Shown: positions 63,588 through 64,000 of the stretch, piece by piece | Numbering within the stretch: position 1 is the first letter of the stretch | How the letters are laid out: every line of letters starts with the position of its first letter | Origin: a virus | DNA: 64,000 nt | Virus record (IMG/VR): IMGVR_UViG_3300020469_000008 | Span: 124,001 to 188,000 of that record | Direction: 5' to 3' (one strand) | Notes under the pieces: generated by a model | What the model was told of the DNA's origin: nothing | Database searches by the model: none | The model's input: the letters and a program-made list of their open reading frames with translations, nothing else | Made by a program: the position numbers and the translations under genes

Positions 63588-63750
63588 TTTAGTAATAGTA
63601 AATGAAGCACATTGGCGAACACCCGGTAAGATGGGAATAATAGTCAGAGATCTATTCGACAAGGGCAATGCATTCAAAGTCTTGTTTTCAGACGGGAAAA
63701 TGTCTTCGAAACTTAGAAAGAACCTTGAGGTGTTAAGTGAAAGTAGGTGA
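63574..63750 (+). CDS. SH3/KOW-like paralogue 4
   Basis: 58 residues from GTG, MKVGDLVIVNEAHWRTPGKM and GIIVRDLFDKGNAFKVLFSD, ending NLEVLSESR. It shares 14-base overlaps of identical sequence with the genes on both sides. Confidence 0.62.
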   Translation: MKVGDLVIVNEAHWRTPGKMGIIVRDLFDKGNAFKVLFSDGKMSSKLRKNLEVLSESR

Positions 63751-63922
63751 TTTAGTACAACACAAAAAAGACAAAATCAGAGGAGGGTATGGGTATATAC
63801 TGAAAATGCAATACTCTGTTTATCCGGATCATCCACCTTGGGTTACCTGTTACTGGCCAAGCTGGAATAGAACAACACGAGGACTAGCAGTACATATAGA
63901 GGTGTTAAGTGAAAGTCGGTGA
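63737..63922 (+). CDS. SH3/KOW-like paralogue 5
   Basis: 61 residues from GTG, MKVGDLVQHKKDKIRGGYGY then ILKMQYSVYPDHPPWVTCYW, ending HIEVLSESR. The end again overlaps the next start by 14 bases (GTGAAAGTCGGTGA). Confidence 0.62.
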   Translation: MKVGDLVQHKKDKIRGGYGYILKMQYSVYPDHPPWVTCYWPSWNRTTRGLAVHIEVLSESR

Positions 63923-64000
63923 TTTAGTAATGCACAAGAAGAAGAAAGACCAAGAAGTTGACCACCGCAGTGATTGGGGATTTGGATACATAATTGAAGT
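63909..64000 (+). CDS. SH3/KOW-like paralogue 6 (partial at edge)
   Basis: Starts GTG in the overlap; MKVGDLVMHKKKKDQEVDHR then SDWGFGYIIE before the window ends. The same fold start as its neighbours; the chain continues beyond the window. Confidence 0.58.
   Translation, partial: MKVGDLVMHKKKKDQEVDHRSDWGFGYIIE

Overview
The window is a densely packed, AT-rich stretch of a large tailed-phage genome (Caudoviricetes, probably a T4-like myovirus of a marine Gram-negative host). Genes are short, almost all on the + strand, commonly joined by ATGA or TAATG overlaps. Virion-type proteins are mixed with phage replication, repair, chaperone and translation genes: FEN-type exonuclease, DNA ligase, DinG-like helicase, RadA-like ATPase, DnaQ-like exonuclease, ThyX, GroEL, Hsp20, a sigma-70 protein, bS21, thioredoxin, three tRNAs and a complete tmRNA. 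Capsid, portal, terminase, polymerase and prohead-protease genes are not in this window. Host clue: several exported proteins (lipoproteins with lipoboxes and acidic or Thr-rich tails, a VWA/HYDIN-like lipoprotein, a C-terminus resembling MYXO-CTERM) look like proteins of Myxococcota and related marine deltaproteobacteria. This is inference only.

Layout. 0-7 kb: virion or internal proteins. 7-12.5 kb: exonuclease, GroEL, Hsp20, sigma factor and a separate region-4-like HTH protein. 13-15.5 kb: nucleotidyltransferase and phosphomannomutase-like HAD enzyme. 15.5-20 kb: VWA lipoprotein, metzincin protease, C1q-tipped fibre on the minus strand. 19.7-22.5 kb: YceI, membrane histidine kinase, response regulator and a coiled-coil membrane protein. 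22.8-34 kb: an island of proteins that share an N-terminal leader (consensus MKITRRQLRKLINE) followed by unrelated bodies, including an L,D-transpeptidase, with tmRNA, ferredoxin, Nudix and cysteine-synthase genes interspersed. 34-43 kb: RNase H-like protein, DinG helicase and more large virion-type proteins. 43-50 kb: PD-(D/E)xK candidate, VOC protein, ligase-like nucleotidyltransferase, ThyX, exported proteins, bS21. 51-57.5 kb: ligase, exonuclease, RadA-like ATPase, tRNA-Arg, a pseudoknotted RNA element and thioredoxin. 57.6-64 kb: two tRNAs, many tiny membrane proteins and lipoproteins, a SprT-like protein and a chain of overlapping SH3/KOW-like paralogues.

Three linked systems stand out. 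(1) A capsid-targeting system: about twenty proteins begin or end with the same amphipathic basic leader closing on I/L-x-E, the cleavage consensus of T4-type prohead proteases, so they are probably packaged and injected. (2) A phage transcription programme: at least ten promoters of the form GTGTAA-17-TATAAT precede hsp20, sigma, ligase-region, tRNA and other operons. The phage sigma factor stops before region 4.2, and the next gene encodes a stand-alone region-4-like HTH, suggesting a split sigma factor that reads this promoter. (3) RNA-level devices: tmRNA, a two-stem pseudoknot whose strand can also pair with the thioredoxin Shine-Dalgarno, terminators overlapping the 5' ends of downstream genes, and a C/G-rich switch-like hairpin before groEL.
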